Position numbers and translations under genes: made by a program
Assembly (NCBI GenBank): GCA_028290665.1
Contig: JAQGJK010000017.1
Coordinates: 1-64,000, forward strand
DNA length: 64,000 bases
From: Devosia sp.
GTDB taxonomy: Bacteria; Pseudomonadota; Alphaproteobacteria; Rhizobiales; Devosiaceae
Direction: 5' to 3'
Shown here: positions 1 through 8,364 of the stretch, one piece after another
Layout of the letters: each line of letters starts with the position of its first letter
How positions within the stretch are numbered: the first letter of the stretch is position 1
The notes under the pieces: model-generated
The model's database searches: none
Told to the model about the DNA's origin: nothing
What the model saw: the letters and a program-made list of their open reading frames with translations, nothing else

Positions 1-919
1 AGATGTCACGCTCGTGCCAGAGCGCGACGTTCTCCAGCGCCGGCGTGACATAGGCGCGGACCATGCGCGCGAGGCCGGTGACGTTCTCGGTGAGCACCGG
101 GTTGCGCTTGTGCGGCATCGCCGACGAGCCCTTCTGGCCTTCAGAGAAGAACTCCTCGGCTTCCAGCACTTCCGTGCGCTGCAGGTGGCGGATTTCGACC
201 GCGAGCCGCTCCATCGAGGAGGCGACGACGCCCAGCGTGGCGAAGAACATCGCGTGGCGGTCGCGGGGAATCACCTGGGTCGAAATCGGCTCGACGCGCA
301 GGCCCATCGCCTCGGCGACATGCGCCTCCACGCGCGGATCGATCTGCGCGAAGGTGCCGACGGCGCCCGAGATGGCGCAGGTGGCGACCTCCTCACGCGC
401 CGCCACAAGGCGGGCGCGGTTCCGGGCGAATTCGGCGTAGGCGTAAGCAAGCTTGAGACCGAACGTCACCGGCTCGGCGGGAATGCCGTGCGAGCGGCCG
501 ATCGTCGGAGTCATCCTGTGCTCGAGCGCGCGCGCCTTGAGCGCGGCGAGCAGCTTGTCGGTGTCGGCGATTAGGATGTCGGCGGCGCGCGTCAGCTGCA
601 CGTTCAGGCAGGTGTCGAGCACGTCCGACGAGGTCATGCCCTGATGCACGAAACGCGCCTCGGGGCCGATGATTTCGCCAAGATGGGTCAGGAACGCGAT
701 GACGTCGTGCTTGGTGGTGCGCTCGATCTCGTCGATCCGCTCGATGTCGAAGGTCGCGACATTGCCCTTTTCCCAGATCACCCGCGCCGCTTCCTCGGGC
801 ACCACGCCGATGTCGGCAAGCGCCTGCGTGGCGTGGGCCTCGATTTCGAACCAGATGCGGAAGCGGGTCTCGGCTGACCAGATCGCCACCATTTGGGGGC
901 GAGAATAGCGGGGGATCAT
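1..919 (-). CDS. purB: adenylosuccinate lyase (3'-truncated by window edge)
   Basis: Catalyses two steps of purine synthesis in the cytoplasm: fumarate release from SAICAR and from adenylosuccinate. About 306 residues are visible from the ATG at 919 (MIPRYSRPQMVAIWS), and the C-terminus lies off the left edge. The fumarate-lyase signature GSSAMPHKRNP is encoded near 110-145, and TSSD and GRSHG motifs typical of PurB are upstream of it. The gene lies 24 bp downstream of rpe on the same strand, so the two are probably cotranscribed. The family assignment is firm. Confidence 0.95.
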   Translation of the reverse strand, partial: MIPRYSRPQMVAIWSAETRFRIWFEIEAHATQALADIGVVPEEAARVIWEKGNVATFDIERIDEIERTTKHDVIAFLTHLGEIIGPEARFVHQGMTSSDVLDTCLNVQLTRAADILIADTDKLLAALKARALEHRMTPTIGRSHGIPAEPVTFGLKLAYAYAEFARNRARLVAAREEVATCAISGAVGTFAQIDPRVEAHVAEAMGLRVEPISTQVIPRDRHAMFFATLGVVASSMERLAVEIRHLQRTEVLEAEEFFSEGQKGSSAMPHKRNPVLTENVTGLARMVRAYVTPALENVALWHERDI

Positions 920-943
920 CGGGCTTGGTCCGGTGGTTGGAGG

Positions 944-1636
944 TCAGGCACGCAGGTTCGTGGCGGCGCCGCGGATGGCGGCGATGCGCCCGGCATAGGT
1001 CGCGGCGTCGTTGCCGGCAAACACCGCGCTGCCGGCAACCATGACATTGGCCCCAGCCGCGGCGATTTCGCCGGCATTGTCGGGCGTCACCCCGCCATCG
1101 ACTTCGATCAGGATCGGCCGACCGCCGACGAGGTCACGGGCCTGCCGCAGCTTAACCAGCGATTCTCGGATAAAGCTCTGGCCGCCGAAGCCCGGGTTGA
1201 CGCTCATCACCAGCAGCAGGTCGATATCATCGAGCAGATGGGCGAGCGCCGACACCGGGGTCGCCGGGTTGATCGCCGCGCCGGCCTGCTTGCCCTCGGC
1301 GCGGATGGCCTGCAGCGAGCGATGGAGATGCGGCCCGGCCTCGGCATGCACGGTGATGATATCGGCGCCGGCCCGAGCGAAGGCGGCGATGAACGGGTCG
1401 GTCGGCGCTATCATCAGATGCACGTCGATCATCCGGCTGGTGAGCGGACGCAGCGCCGCGACCACCACCGGCCCCATGGTGATATTCGGCACGAAATGGC
1501 CGTCCATAACGTCGACATGGATGAAATCGGCGCCCCCGGAATCAATGTCGCGCACTTCCTCGCCGAGCCGCGCGAAATCGGCCGAGAGGATCGATGGCGC
1601 GATGTAAATCGCACCCGGCTGGTGAGCTTGAGGCAT
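944..1636 (-). CDS. rpe: ribulose-phosphate 3-epimerase
   Basis: Interconverts ribulose 5-phosphate and xylulose 5-phosphate in the pentose phosphate pathway. The 230-residue product has the usual family length. It begins MPQAHQPGAIYIAPSILSAD, with the strand-1 motif APSILSAD. Metal and catalytic motifs follow: HVDVMDGHFVPN, DVHLMI, SVNPGFGGQSF and EVDGGV. The gene is upstream of purB with a 24-bp gap, and it is divergent from ccdA. Confidence 0.96.
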   Translation of the reverse strand: MPQAHQPGAIYIAPSILSADFARLGEEVRDIDSGGADFIHVDVMDGHFVPNITMGPVVVAALRPLTSRMIDVHLMIAPTDPFIAAFARAGADIITVHAEAGPHLHRSLQAIRAEGKQAGAAINPATPVSALAHLLDDIDLLLVMSVNPGFGGQSFIRESLVKLRQARDLVGGRPILIEVDGGVTPDNAGEIAAAGANVMVAGSAVFAGNDAATYAGRIAAIRGAATNLRA

Positions 1637-1814
1637 CGGATAGTCTCGCTGACAGTGCCGGTCGCACTAACACGAAGCGGGGCGGTTTGCGAAGCGCCGC
1701 GTGTCCCACTGCATGCAACTGCAACCGGCATCACAACGGGGCGATGCGACGCTGGCCCACATTGCTTTGCGGCCTGAGGCGACTACACAGGGTCACAGGC
1801 TTTGGTGGGCGCAG

Positions 1815-2549
1815 ATGTTCGGTTTTTCGCTACCCCTCGTATTCGGCGCCGGTGTGCTGAGTTTTCTGTCGCCCTGCGTACTGCCGCTGGTACCGCCCTA
1901 CCTCACCTATATGAGCGGCGCGAGCTTCGAGCAGGTTCGCGGGGGGAAACCGCCTCTTGCGGTCTACCTCCGAATGATCTGGACGGCGCTATTTTTCATT
2001 CTCGGCTTTTCGGTGGTGTTCGTCACCTTCGGCGCCACTGCCACGGCGTTTGGTCAGACCTTCCGGCAGCTGCTGCCGATCCTGATGCCCGTGGCGGGAC
2101 TGTTTATCATTGCCATGGGGCTGCATTTCCTCGGTGTGTTCCGGATCGGCTTTCTCGATCGGCAAATGCGGCACAACGGACCGGCGCGGGCTAGTGGACC
2201 GCTCGGCGGGTTCCTGCTCGGGCTGGCCTTTGCCATCGGCTGGACGCCCTGTATCGGACCGGTGCTGGCGGCCGTGCTGTCGGTCGCGGCGAGCCGCGAG
2301 ACCGCCTATGAGGGCGCGGCGCTGCTCGGCGTGTATTCGCTTGGGCTCGGCGTGCCGTTTCTGCTGGCCGGCGTGGCGCTCGGGCCGTTCCTGACGTTTT
2401 TCGATAGCTTCCGGCGGCACCTCGGCACCGTGGAAAAACTGATGGGCGGGCTGCTCGTATTAACCGGTCTGCTGTTCGTTACCGGCCAGTTCACCCGGCT
2501 ATCCTACTGGTTTCTCGAGACCTTTCCAGTTCTTGCAAACTTCGGCTGA
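1815..2549 (+). CDS. ccdA: cytochrome c biogenesis protein CcdA (DsbD-like membrane domain)
   Basis: An integral membrane protein that passes reducing equivalents from cytoplasmic thioredoxin to periplasmic thiol proteins for cytochrome c maturation. The 244-residue product has about six hydrophobic segments. The two redox cysteines sit in the expected motifs LSFLSPCVLPLVPPYL (segment 1) and GWTPCIGPVL (segment 4). The frame is open 38 codons further upstream, but the ATG at 1815 follows a GGTGGG ribosome-binding sequence and gives the normal family N-terminus, so I chose it. It stands alone, divergent from rpe. Confidence 0.93.
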   Translation: MFGFSLPLVFGAGVLSFLSPCVLPLVPPYLTYMSGASFEQVRGGKPPLAVYLRMIWTALFFILGFSVVFVTFGATATAFGQTFRQLLPILMPVAGLFIIAMGLHFLGVFRIGFLDRQMRHNGPARASGPLGGFLLGLAFAIGWTPCIGPVLAAVLSVAASRETAYEGAALLGVYSLGLGVPFLLAGVALGPFLTFFDSFRRHLGTVEKLMGGLLVLTGLLFVTGQFTRLSYWFLETFPVLANFG

Positions 2550-2653
2550 CCGCGACGGCCATTAACCGTCAGCGCTGAATCTGCTATTCCACATCGCCGT
2601 TCACGCGCACGTCAACGCATCATTCATTTGCGCGCGGCAGTTTGCACATCGAT

Positions 2654-3880
2654 ATGAACATCAAGTCAGCCCTCGCCGAAAAATCCGTACTCGGAGCCGC
2701 GATCACCTCGCGGACCCCGGCCATTTCAAAGGCGTTCGAAGCCCGCCTGTCGATTTCACTCAGCAACGATATCGGCGAGGTCGAAGCGGCCTGGCGGACA
2801 CTGCAAAGCGCCGGCGTCGAGTCGCCCGGCCAGAGTTTCGATTTCATCCGGCTGTGGATCGCGGCAAAAAAAATTCAGCCGAAAAACCGCATGTTCGTCG
2901 TTGGTCGGCTCGACGGCGAGCCGATCGCGCTGCTGCCGCTGCATCGCAAGAACGTCCGCGGCATCCGACTCTACACCTGGTTCCCCGGAGCCCATGCCGG
3001 CTGCTACGCGCCGCTCATCGATATCGCCCGCTTCGCCGCGCTCGACAGCGCCCAGCGTTGCGATCTGTGGACCGCGATGATCTCGCGGCTCGGTGGCGCG
3101 GACATGTTGTATGTCCGCTCGATCCCGGAGATCGTCGATGGCCGCGGCGATCTCTTCGCGGAATTCGGTGCGTCGCTGCCAGTCGAGACCCTCTATCGCG
3201 CCGAGTTCGCCAGCTGGGACGAGTGCAACGCCGTGCAGCGGACGAAAAGTCGCCGCAAGCATGATCGCCAGCAAGGCGAAAAACTCGAAGCCATGGGGCA
3301 GGTGAGCTTCGCCGAAGTCCGCAATGGCTGTGACGCCGTGACGGTGCTCGACACCATGTTCCGGCAGCGGGCGATCCGATTCCTCGCCATGGGCGTCGAC
3401 GATCCGTTCGTCGCCCCCGGAGTTCGCGATTTCTACAACAGCACGGTCACCGAGAATTCTGGCGTCGCTGTGCGGCTGCATGTGCTGCGGCTCGATGGCG
3501 AGATCGTCGCGGTGCGCTACAACATCGTCGAAGGCCGACGGATGTTTTGCCTGATTTCCTCGATGAGCGTCGATCCCGACATCCAGCAGGGCTCGCCCGG
3601 CAAGCAGTGCCTGCTCAAAGTCATGGAAACCCTGTTCGACGGCGAACTGAAATCCTTCGACATGGGTGCCGGCTACACCGACGAGAAACGCCACTGGTGC
3701 AACGTCCAGGTGCCGCTGCGCCAGCATTACATCCCGCTCAACACCAAGGGCCGCATCGCCTCGAGCACGCACCGCGCCTATCAGCGAACGCGCGCAAAGC
3801 TCAAGGCCAACAAGTCGATCAAGACCGCCCTGATGAACGCCCGTTCGGTGTGGCTGCGGGTATGGGGCGTGAATACTTAG
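2654..3880 (+). CDS. CelD/BcsL-like GNAT acyltransferase
   Basis: A 408-residue protein of the GNAT type (Acetyltransf_6-like, often named CelD/BcsL, cellulose biosynthesis acetyltransferase). Recognisable stretches are SISLSNDIGEVEAAWRTL near the N-terminus and, in the C-terminal half, RLDGEIVAVRYNIVEGRRMF followed by SPGKQCLLKVMETLFD and FDMGAGYTDEK. These match the double-GNAT arrangement of the family. The substrate is unknown, and no cellulose or exopolysaccharide genes are adjacent. The ATG at 2654 was chosen over an in-frame TTG at 2642. Confidence 0.75.
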   Translation: MNIKSALAEKSVLGAAITSRTPAISKAFEARLSISLSNDIGEVEAAWRTLQSAGVESPGQSFDFIRLWIAAKKIQPKNRMFVVGRLDGEPIALLPLHRKNVRGIRLYTWFPGAHAGCYAPLIDIARFAALDSAQRCDLWTAMISRLGGADMLYVRSIPEIVDGRGDLFAEFGASLPVETLYRAEFASWDECNAVQRTKSRRKHDRQQGEKLEAMGQVSFAEVRNGCDAVTVLDTMFRQRAIRFLAMGVDDPFVAPGVRDFYNSTVTENSGVAVRLHVLRLDGEIVAVRYNIVEGRRMFCLISSMSVDPDIQQGSPGKQCLLKVMETLFDGELKSFDMGAGYTDEKRHWCNVQVPLRQHYIPLNTKGRIASSTHRAYQRTRAKLKANKSIKTALMNARSVWLRVWGVNT

Positions 3881-4412
3881 CTGGCCTTGCCGGGACGATC
3901 AATGTCCAACGGATCGTGAACATCCATCGAAGAAGCGAGTGTGGGTGAACCCACATCCTGCATCTGCGGCTACCCCCACCCTCGATCCCTCCTCACAAGG
4001 GGGAGGGAGGCGCTAGGGTCGTCACATGCGCTCCAAACCACAGTCAGATCAACCTGTTAGATGGGGACCGGATGCCACAAACCCTCCCCTCCCCCTTGAG
4101 GGGAGGGCTAGGGAGGGGGTAGCTCCACATGCGGGAGTGGTGGTTAAGGGCGCGGACTTTCCAGTGCGTGTTGCGCTTGCTTAGGGCTGAAATTCAGCAG
4201 GGCTGTCGGCCGAAATCATCCCCATGTGTCTTGCCTCTGTTGAAGACCCGTCGTGGATAAGCCGAATTCAGCTACCCTCGCCATGCATATGTGGCACTAC
4301 CCCCGCCCTAGCCCTCCCCTCAAAGGGGGAGGGGAGGGTATGTCGCCCCCAACTCATTATTTGCATCGCTTTGCCTGCGGTACGACCGCCGTACGGAATC
4401 CTCCTCAGACCC
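3881..4412. repeat. intergenic region with C/G-run palindromic repeats
   Basis: This 532-bp gap has no credible gene. It holds at least three copies of a C-run/G-run palindrome: about 3970-4020 (tccctcctcacaagggggag core), 4082-4122 (ctcccccttgaggggag core) and 4299-4339 (cccctcaaagggggagggga core). The unit at 4082-4140, including its flanking text, closely resembles that at 48349-48412, so this is a dispersed family and not simple sequence. Each could form a hairpin between the convergent flanking genes. Confidence 0.7.
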
Positions 4413-5132
4413 CTAAAACAATTTCCCCGCCTTCATCGACACATGCCCGTCGCGGCCGATAATGAGGTGATCGTGCACCGCGATGCCGAGCGGCTTGGCG
4501 ATGTCGGCGATGGCGCGGGTCATCTGGATGTCGGCGGTTGAGGGGTTGGGGTCGCCTGATGGGTGATTGTGGAGCAGGATCAGTGCCGTAGCCGAAAGCT
4601 CCAGCGCCCGCTTGATGACTTCGCGCGGGTAAACCGGGGTGTGGTCCACCGTTCCCCGCTGCTGCACTTCGTCGGCGATTAGCTTGTTCTTTTTATCGAG
4701 GAACAGGATGCGGAATTGTTCCTTGTCCTCGAACGCCATTTGCGCCCGGCAGTAGTCGAGCAGCGCCGTCCACGAGCCGAGCGCGATATCGGTCTTGGCG
4801 ACGCGATCACGGGCAAAACGCTGTGCTGCGGCCTGCAGGACCTTAAGGTGGCCGACGGTAATGGTGCCGAGTCCGCCGATTTCGCCGAGTCGCTCGGGCG
4901 GCGCTGCGATGGCGGCGGAAAAGCTGCCGAACCGCGCCATCATCGCCTTGGCGATGGATTTGGTGTCACGGCGCGGAATAACGATGTGGAGCACGGCTTC
5001 GAGCAGTTCAGTGTCGGTGAACGCCTCGCCGCCGACGGTTTCGAAACGCTGCCGGACGCGCTCGCGATGGCCGAGATAATCGGGTGGCGGCTCCGCGAGG
5101 CCGGCCTGAAATTCTGGTTTGCGCGGCGCCAC
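4413..5132 (-). CDS. radC: RadC family JAB-domain protein
   Basis: A 239-residue RadC-like protein. An N-terminal helix-hairpin-helix-like part (LGHRERVRQRF, then FTDTELLEAVLHIVIPRRDTK) precedes a C-terminal JAB/MPN metalloprotease-like domain with the motif HNHPSGDPNPSTAD. RadC was named for DNA repair, but its biochemical role is unsettled. The start lies 3 bp after the map stop on the same strand, so the two are likely one transcript. Length and motif order are complete. Confidence 0.92.
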   Translation of the reverse strand: MAPRKPEFQAGLAEPPPDYLGHRERVRQRFETVGGEAFTDTELLEAVLHIVIPRRDTKSIAKAMMARFGSFSAAIAAPPERLGEIGGLGTITVGHLKVLQAAAQRFARDRVAKTDIALGSWTALLDYCRAQMAFEDKEQFRILFLDKKNKLIADEVQQRGTVDHTPVYPREVIKRALELSATALILLHNHPSGDPNPSTADIQMTRAIADIAKPLGIAVHDHLIIGRDGHVSMKAGKLF

Positions 5133-5135
5133 GGC

Positions 5136-5972
5136 CTAAGGCCGAGCGGCCAGTGAATTGAAGATACCGCGCGGCGAAGCGGTGAAAATCTCGTGGCCGG
5201 TTTCGGTTATGCCAATCGAATGCTCGCACTGCGCCGACAGGGTGCGGTCGCGGGTGACCGCCGTCCAGCCATCCGATAGGATTTTGACGTGTGGGCGGCC
5301 CAGATTGATCATCGGTTCGATGGTAAAGATCATGCCCGGCTTCAGTTCCGGCCCGGTGCCGGGGGTGCCGAAATGCATGATGTTAGGCTCGTCGTGAAAC
5401 AATTGCCCAAGGCCATGGCCGACGAAGTCGCGCACCACGCTGGTGCGTTCAGCTTCCGCATGCTGCTGGATGGCGGCGCCGATATCGCCGGTCGTGTTGC
5501 CGGGCTTGGCGGCAGCAAGACCGGCTTCGAGCGATTCATAAGTGACCTCGATCAGCCGCTCGGCTTTACGCGAGATTTCCCCCACCGCGTACATCCGGCT
5601 CGAATCGCCATACCAGCCGTCGACGATCAGCGTCAGGTCGATGTTGACGATATCGCCCTCGCGCAGTGGTCGCTCGTCGGGAATGCCATGGCAGACGACG
5701 TGATTGATCGACGTGCAGATCGAGTGGCGGTAACCTTTATAGAACAGCGTAGCCGGCACCGCGTCATGGGCGCGGGCAAAATCATAGGCCAGTTTGTCGA
5801 GCGCGGCGGTGGTGACGCCGGGGCGGACATGGTCGGTCAGCAGGTCGAGCGCCTCCGCCGTCAGTCGGCTTGCCTTGCGCATGCTGGCAAACCCGGCTTC
5901 GCCATGGAGCGGAATGATTCCGGCAGTGCGGCGAGCTTTGCCTTTGGCTTCGACGTAGTTGACCATCATCAT
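5136..5972 (-). CDS. map: type I methionine aminopeptidase
   Basis: Removes the initiator methionine from nascent proteins. The 278-residue product carries the five metal ligands of the family: D112 (NIDLT), D123 (YGDSS), H186 (GHGLG), E219 (TIEPM) and E250 (QCEHS), with the catalytic His at 95 (CHGIP). Three consecutive ATG codons begin the frame, so the exact start is uncertain by two residues. It is followed closely by radC. This map-radC order is common in alphaproteobacteria. Confidence 0.95.
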   Translation of the reverse strand: MMMVNYVEAKGKARRTAGIIPLHGEAGFASMRKASRLTAEALDLLTDHVRPGVTTAALDKLAYDFARAHDAVPATLFYKGYRHSICTSINHVVCHGIPDERPLREGDIVNIDLTLIVDGWYGDSSRMYAVGEISRKAERLIEVTYESLEAGLAAAKPGNTTGDIGAAIQQHAEAERTSVVRDFVGHGLGQLFHDEPNIMHFGTPGTGPELKPGMIFTIEPMINLGRPHVKILSDGWTAVTRDRTLSAQCEHSIGITETGHEIFTASPRGIFNSLAARP

Positions 5973-6123
5973 CTCATGCGTTCGGTACCTGTGACTTAAT
6001 CATGGCTGCGGGGCATGGAAAGGGCTTCCGGCGTAAACAAGGGCGGAAACGCCGCGGGATCGCTTGATTTTGACCGTTGGCGCGGGCATTGCAGGGGTTC
6101 GTTCGCGAGGAAGAGTTCCGGCC

Positions 6124-6894
6124 ATGTCGTCAACCGCCACCGTTACCGCCGGCATGCTGGTCATCGGCGATGAAATCCTGTCGGGGCGGACGAAAGACGT
6201 CAACATCGGTGCGGTCGCCGATTTCTGCACCGATCTCGGGATCGACCTGACTGAAGTCCGCGTCGTGTCCGATGTACACGAGGACATCGTCGCGGCGGTC
6301 AATGCGCTGCGGGCGCGCTACAGCTACGTGTTTACCACCGGCGGCATCGGGCCGACGCATGACGATATCACCGCCGATGCCATTGCCGCGGCATTCGGCG
6401 TGGCGCTGCCGATCAATGATGAAGCGAGGGCCATGCTTGAGTCGCGCTGGAAGCAGATGGGCACCGAGGTCAACGAGGCGCGGCTGCGCATGGCGCGGAT
6501 TCCGGAGGGCGGCACGCTGATCGTCAATTCGGTCAGCGCGGCGCCGGGTTTCCGTATCGGCAATGTCCACGTCATGGCCGGCGTCCCGGTGATCATGCGC
6601 GCCATGCTCGAGGCCATCGCCCCGACGCTGACCGGCGGCAAGAAAGTCAAATCCATCACCATCCGTTGCGGCGTCGGCGAGGGCACCATTGGCGGGCCGC
6701 TCGGCCGGCTGCAGGAGCAGTACCCCACCGTCAAAATGGGCAGCTATCCGCAGATGGGGCAGAATTTCGTGATGACCGAACTGGTGCTGCGTTCGTCCGA
6801 CGATGCGGCGCTGCAGGATGCGGCTGCCGCAGTCTATACTTTAGTGGCCGACGTGCATGCCAAGGCGGGCCTGCCCGCGCCCGACCCCTATTGA
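6124..6894 (+). CDS. molybdopterin-binding-fold protein (CinA N-terminal / MoaB-like)
   Basis: A 256-residue protein of the MoCF_biosynth fold, usually labelled competence/damage-inducible protein A. Visible motifs are [19 protein letters not shown] at the N-terminus and [17 protein letters not shown], the family nucleotide/molybdopterin-binding loop. It lacks the C-terminal nicotinamide-nucleotide amidase domain of full CinA, so a true competence role should not be assumed. The ATG at 6124 has a GAGGAAGAG ribosome site upstream. The gene is 23 bp before gpt and probably cotranscribed with it. Confidence 0.85.
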   Translation: MSSTATVTAGMLVIGDEILSGRTKDVNIGAVADFCTDLGIDLTEVRVVSDVHEDIVAAVNALRARYSYVFTTGGIGPTHDDITADAIAAAFGVALPINDEARAMLESRWKQMGTEVNEARLRMARIPEGGTLIVNSVSAAPGFRIGNVHVMAGVPVIMRAMLEAIAPTLTGGKKVKSITIRCGVGEGTIGGPLGRLQEQYPTVKMGSYPQMGQNFVMTELVLRSSDDAALQDAAAAVYTLVADVHAKAGLPAPDPY

Positions 6895-6917
6895 GCGCCC
6901 GTCCCGTGGAGATCAGC

Positions 6918-7415
6918 GTGAACAATCCGAACCAGAAATCCTTCCCCGTTACCTGGGACCAGTTTCACCGCGACAGCCGGGCGCTGGCGTGGCGCTTGCA
7001 GAGCCTCGGGCCGTTCGAGGCCTGCGTCGCCATTACTCGGGGCGGGCTGGTGCCGGCGGCGATCGTGGCCCGGGAACTTAACATCCGCGTGGTCGAGAGC
7101 GTCTCGGTGAAAAGCTACGACCACCAGAACAAGGGTGACGTCCGGATCCTGAAGGGCATCTCGGAGGATATCCTCGCCAAGGCTCGGGCCGGCGGCAAGG
7201 TGTTGATCGTCGACGACCTCGTCGATACTGGCGCCACGGCACGGGCGGTGCGCGACATGCTGCCGGGCGCGCATTTCGCCGCCGTCTACGCCAAGCCCAA
7301 GGGCCGCGAGATGGTCGACACCTTCATCACCGAGGTCAGCCAGGACACTTGGATCTTCTTCCCCTGGGATCTCGACGTCGCCTATGTCGCACCGATCTCG
7401 GGCGACACCGACTAA
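6918..7415 (+). CDS. gpt: xanthine phosphoribosyltransferase
   Basis: Purine salvage enzyme converting xanthine and guanine with PRPP to the nucleotides. The 165-residue product has the PRPP-binding loop [17 protein letters not shown], a family N-terminus ([16 protein letters not shown]), the [18 protein letters not shown] motif and the C-terminal PISG. I chose GTG at 6918 because GGAG lies six bases upstream and the length then matches Gpt. An in-frame GTG at 6906 is possible. It follows the molybdopterin-fold gene and precedes tRNA-Leu. Confidence 0.92.
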   Translation: MNNPNQKSFPVTWDQFHRDSRALAWRLQSLGPFEACVAITRGGLVPAAIVARELNIRVVESVSVKSYDHQNKGDVRILKGISEDILAKARAGGKVLIVDDLVDTGATARAVRDMLPGAHFAAVYAKPKGREMVDTFITEVSQDTWIFFPWDLDVAYVAPISGDTD

Positions 7416-7423
7416 AACCCATC

Positions 7424-7509
7424 GCGGGCGTGGTGGAATGGTAGACACACAGGACTTAAAATCCTGAGAGCGTATGCTCGTGCGGGTTCGAGTCCCGCCG
7501 CCCGCACCA
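7424..7509 (+). tRNA. tRNA-Leu (anticodon UAA)
   Basis: An 86-nt class II tRNA. The acceptor GCGGGCG pairs with CGCCCGC, and the anticodon stem CAGGA/TCCTG encloses the loop CTTAAAA, so the anticodon is TAA. There is a long variable arm (GAGAGCGTATGCTCGT), a T arm GCGGGTTCGAGTCCCGC, and an encoded 3' CCA at 7507-7509. Confidence 0.97.
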
Positions 7510-7533
7510 CAACTTAGAGCCTCCTGCTTAGCC

Positions 7534-7581
7534 GCGTTTTCTTCACGCGAACCGATGGCCACTTCGCTTGAAAACGCTCTA
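7534..7581 (-). repeat. palindromic intergenic repeat at the iclR 3' end
   Basis: A 48-bp imperfect palindrome with outer arms gcgttttc and gaaaacgc and an inner part containing gcgaacc and ccacttcgc. A second copy is at 49716-49763 (about 90 percent identical by eye). Read on the minus strand, the element begins TAGAGCGTTTTC, and that TAG is the stop codon of the IclR gene. It could fold as a hairpin just after the stop. Confidence 0.8.
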
Positions 7582-8364
7582 GGCGAGCCAGTCGCCGGCG
7601 TAGCCGAGCTGGCGGCTAATGAGGCTGCACACTTCGTCGAGCTGGCGCTTCAGCGTCGCAACACTGCGGCCCGGCTGCTTTTTCGAGGGGCCGGTGACGC
7701 TGATTGCCCCCACCGCATTGCCGGCCCGATCGAGCATCGGTACGGCGACGCACCACACCCCAAGCACCACCTCCTGATCGTCGATCGAGTACCCCCGCTG
7801 CCGCGTGCGCTCCAACTCGGTGGCGAGCGCCTCGGGCGTCGTCAGCGTATGCTCCGTCAGCGCCGGCATCGGACCGGCGAGAATATCCGCCTGCAGCGCC
7901 TCCGGCGAAAACGCTAGGATGGCCTTGGCCGAGCCGCCGCAATGCAGCGGGCCGCGCGTGCCGACCCGCCAGTCGAGCTGCATCCCCGTGTCGCCGCGCA
8001 CCTTATCGACACACACGGCGTTGTGGCCGCTCAGCATGACGATGTTGACCGTCTCGCCGGTGGCCTCGGCGATACGTTCGCAGAACGGCCGGGCGAGTTT
8101 CGGGATTTCGATGTTGTCGAGCTGCAGCCCGCCGATTTCAAGCAACCGGTAGGACAGGCTCCAGTCACCCTCGTGCTGCTCGACCACGGCTTCGGCGGCG
8201 AGATCGGCGAGGATGCGCAGCGCCGAGGCCGCGGGCAGCCCGGCTTCCTTGGCAAGCGCCCGCACCCCGAGCGGCCCCTTGCGCGCAAGGATATCCATCA
8301 CCTGCACGGCGCGGCGAATACTCGAAGTCTTGCTGACAGGGTCGGGCAGGGTGCTCTCGGTCAT
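7579..8364 (-). CDS. IclR family transcriptional regulator
   Basis: A 261-residue regulator. An N-terminal winged helix-turn-helix (SIRRAVQVMDILARKG, then VRALAKEAGLPAASALRILADL) is followed by an IclR effector domain with LHCGGSAKAILAF, GYSIDDQE and a VAVPMLDRAGNAVGAISVTG strand. The start ATG overlaps the stop of the upstream enolase-superfamily gene by 4 bp (ATGA), which implies translational coupling. Two 16-bp palindromes in the divergent promoter region at 9563 and 9759 are its probable operators. I infer control of the adjacent transporter and sugar-acid enzymes by a sugar-acid effector. Confidence 0.92.
   Translation of the reverse strand: MTESTLPDPVSKTSSIRRAVQVMDILARKGPLGVRALAKEAGLPAASALRILADLAAEAVVEQHEGDWSLSYRLLEIGGLQLDNIEIPKLARPFCERIAEATGETVNIVMLSGHNAVCVDKVRGDTGMQLDWRVGTRGPLHCGGSAKAILAFSPEALQADILAGPMPALTEHTLTTPEALATELERTRQRGYSIDDQEVVLGVWCVAVPMLDRAGNAVGAISVTGPSKKQPGRSVATLKRQLDEVCSLISRQLGYAGDWLA

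Noticed and set aside
4224-4541. A 105-codon plus-strand frame
   Set aside because: It runs through a palindromic repeat and into the radC gene antisense, with no domain or ribosome site.
6124-6894. Calling this gene a competence protein (cinA)
   Set aside because: Only the molybdopterin-binding-like domain is present; the amidase domain of CinA is absent and nothing nearby relates to competence.
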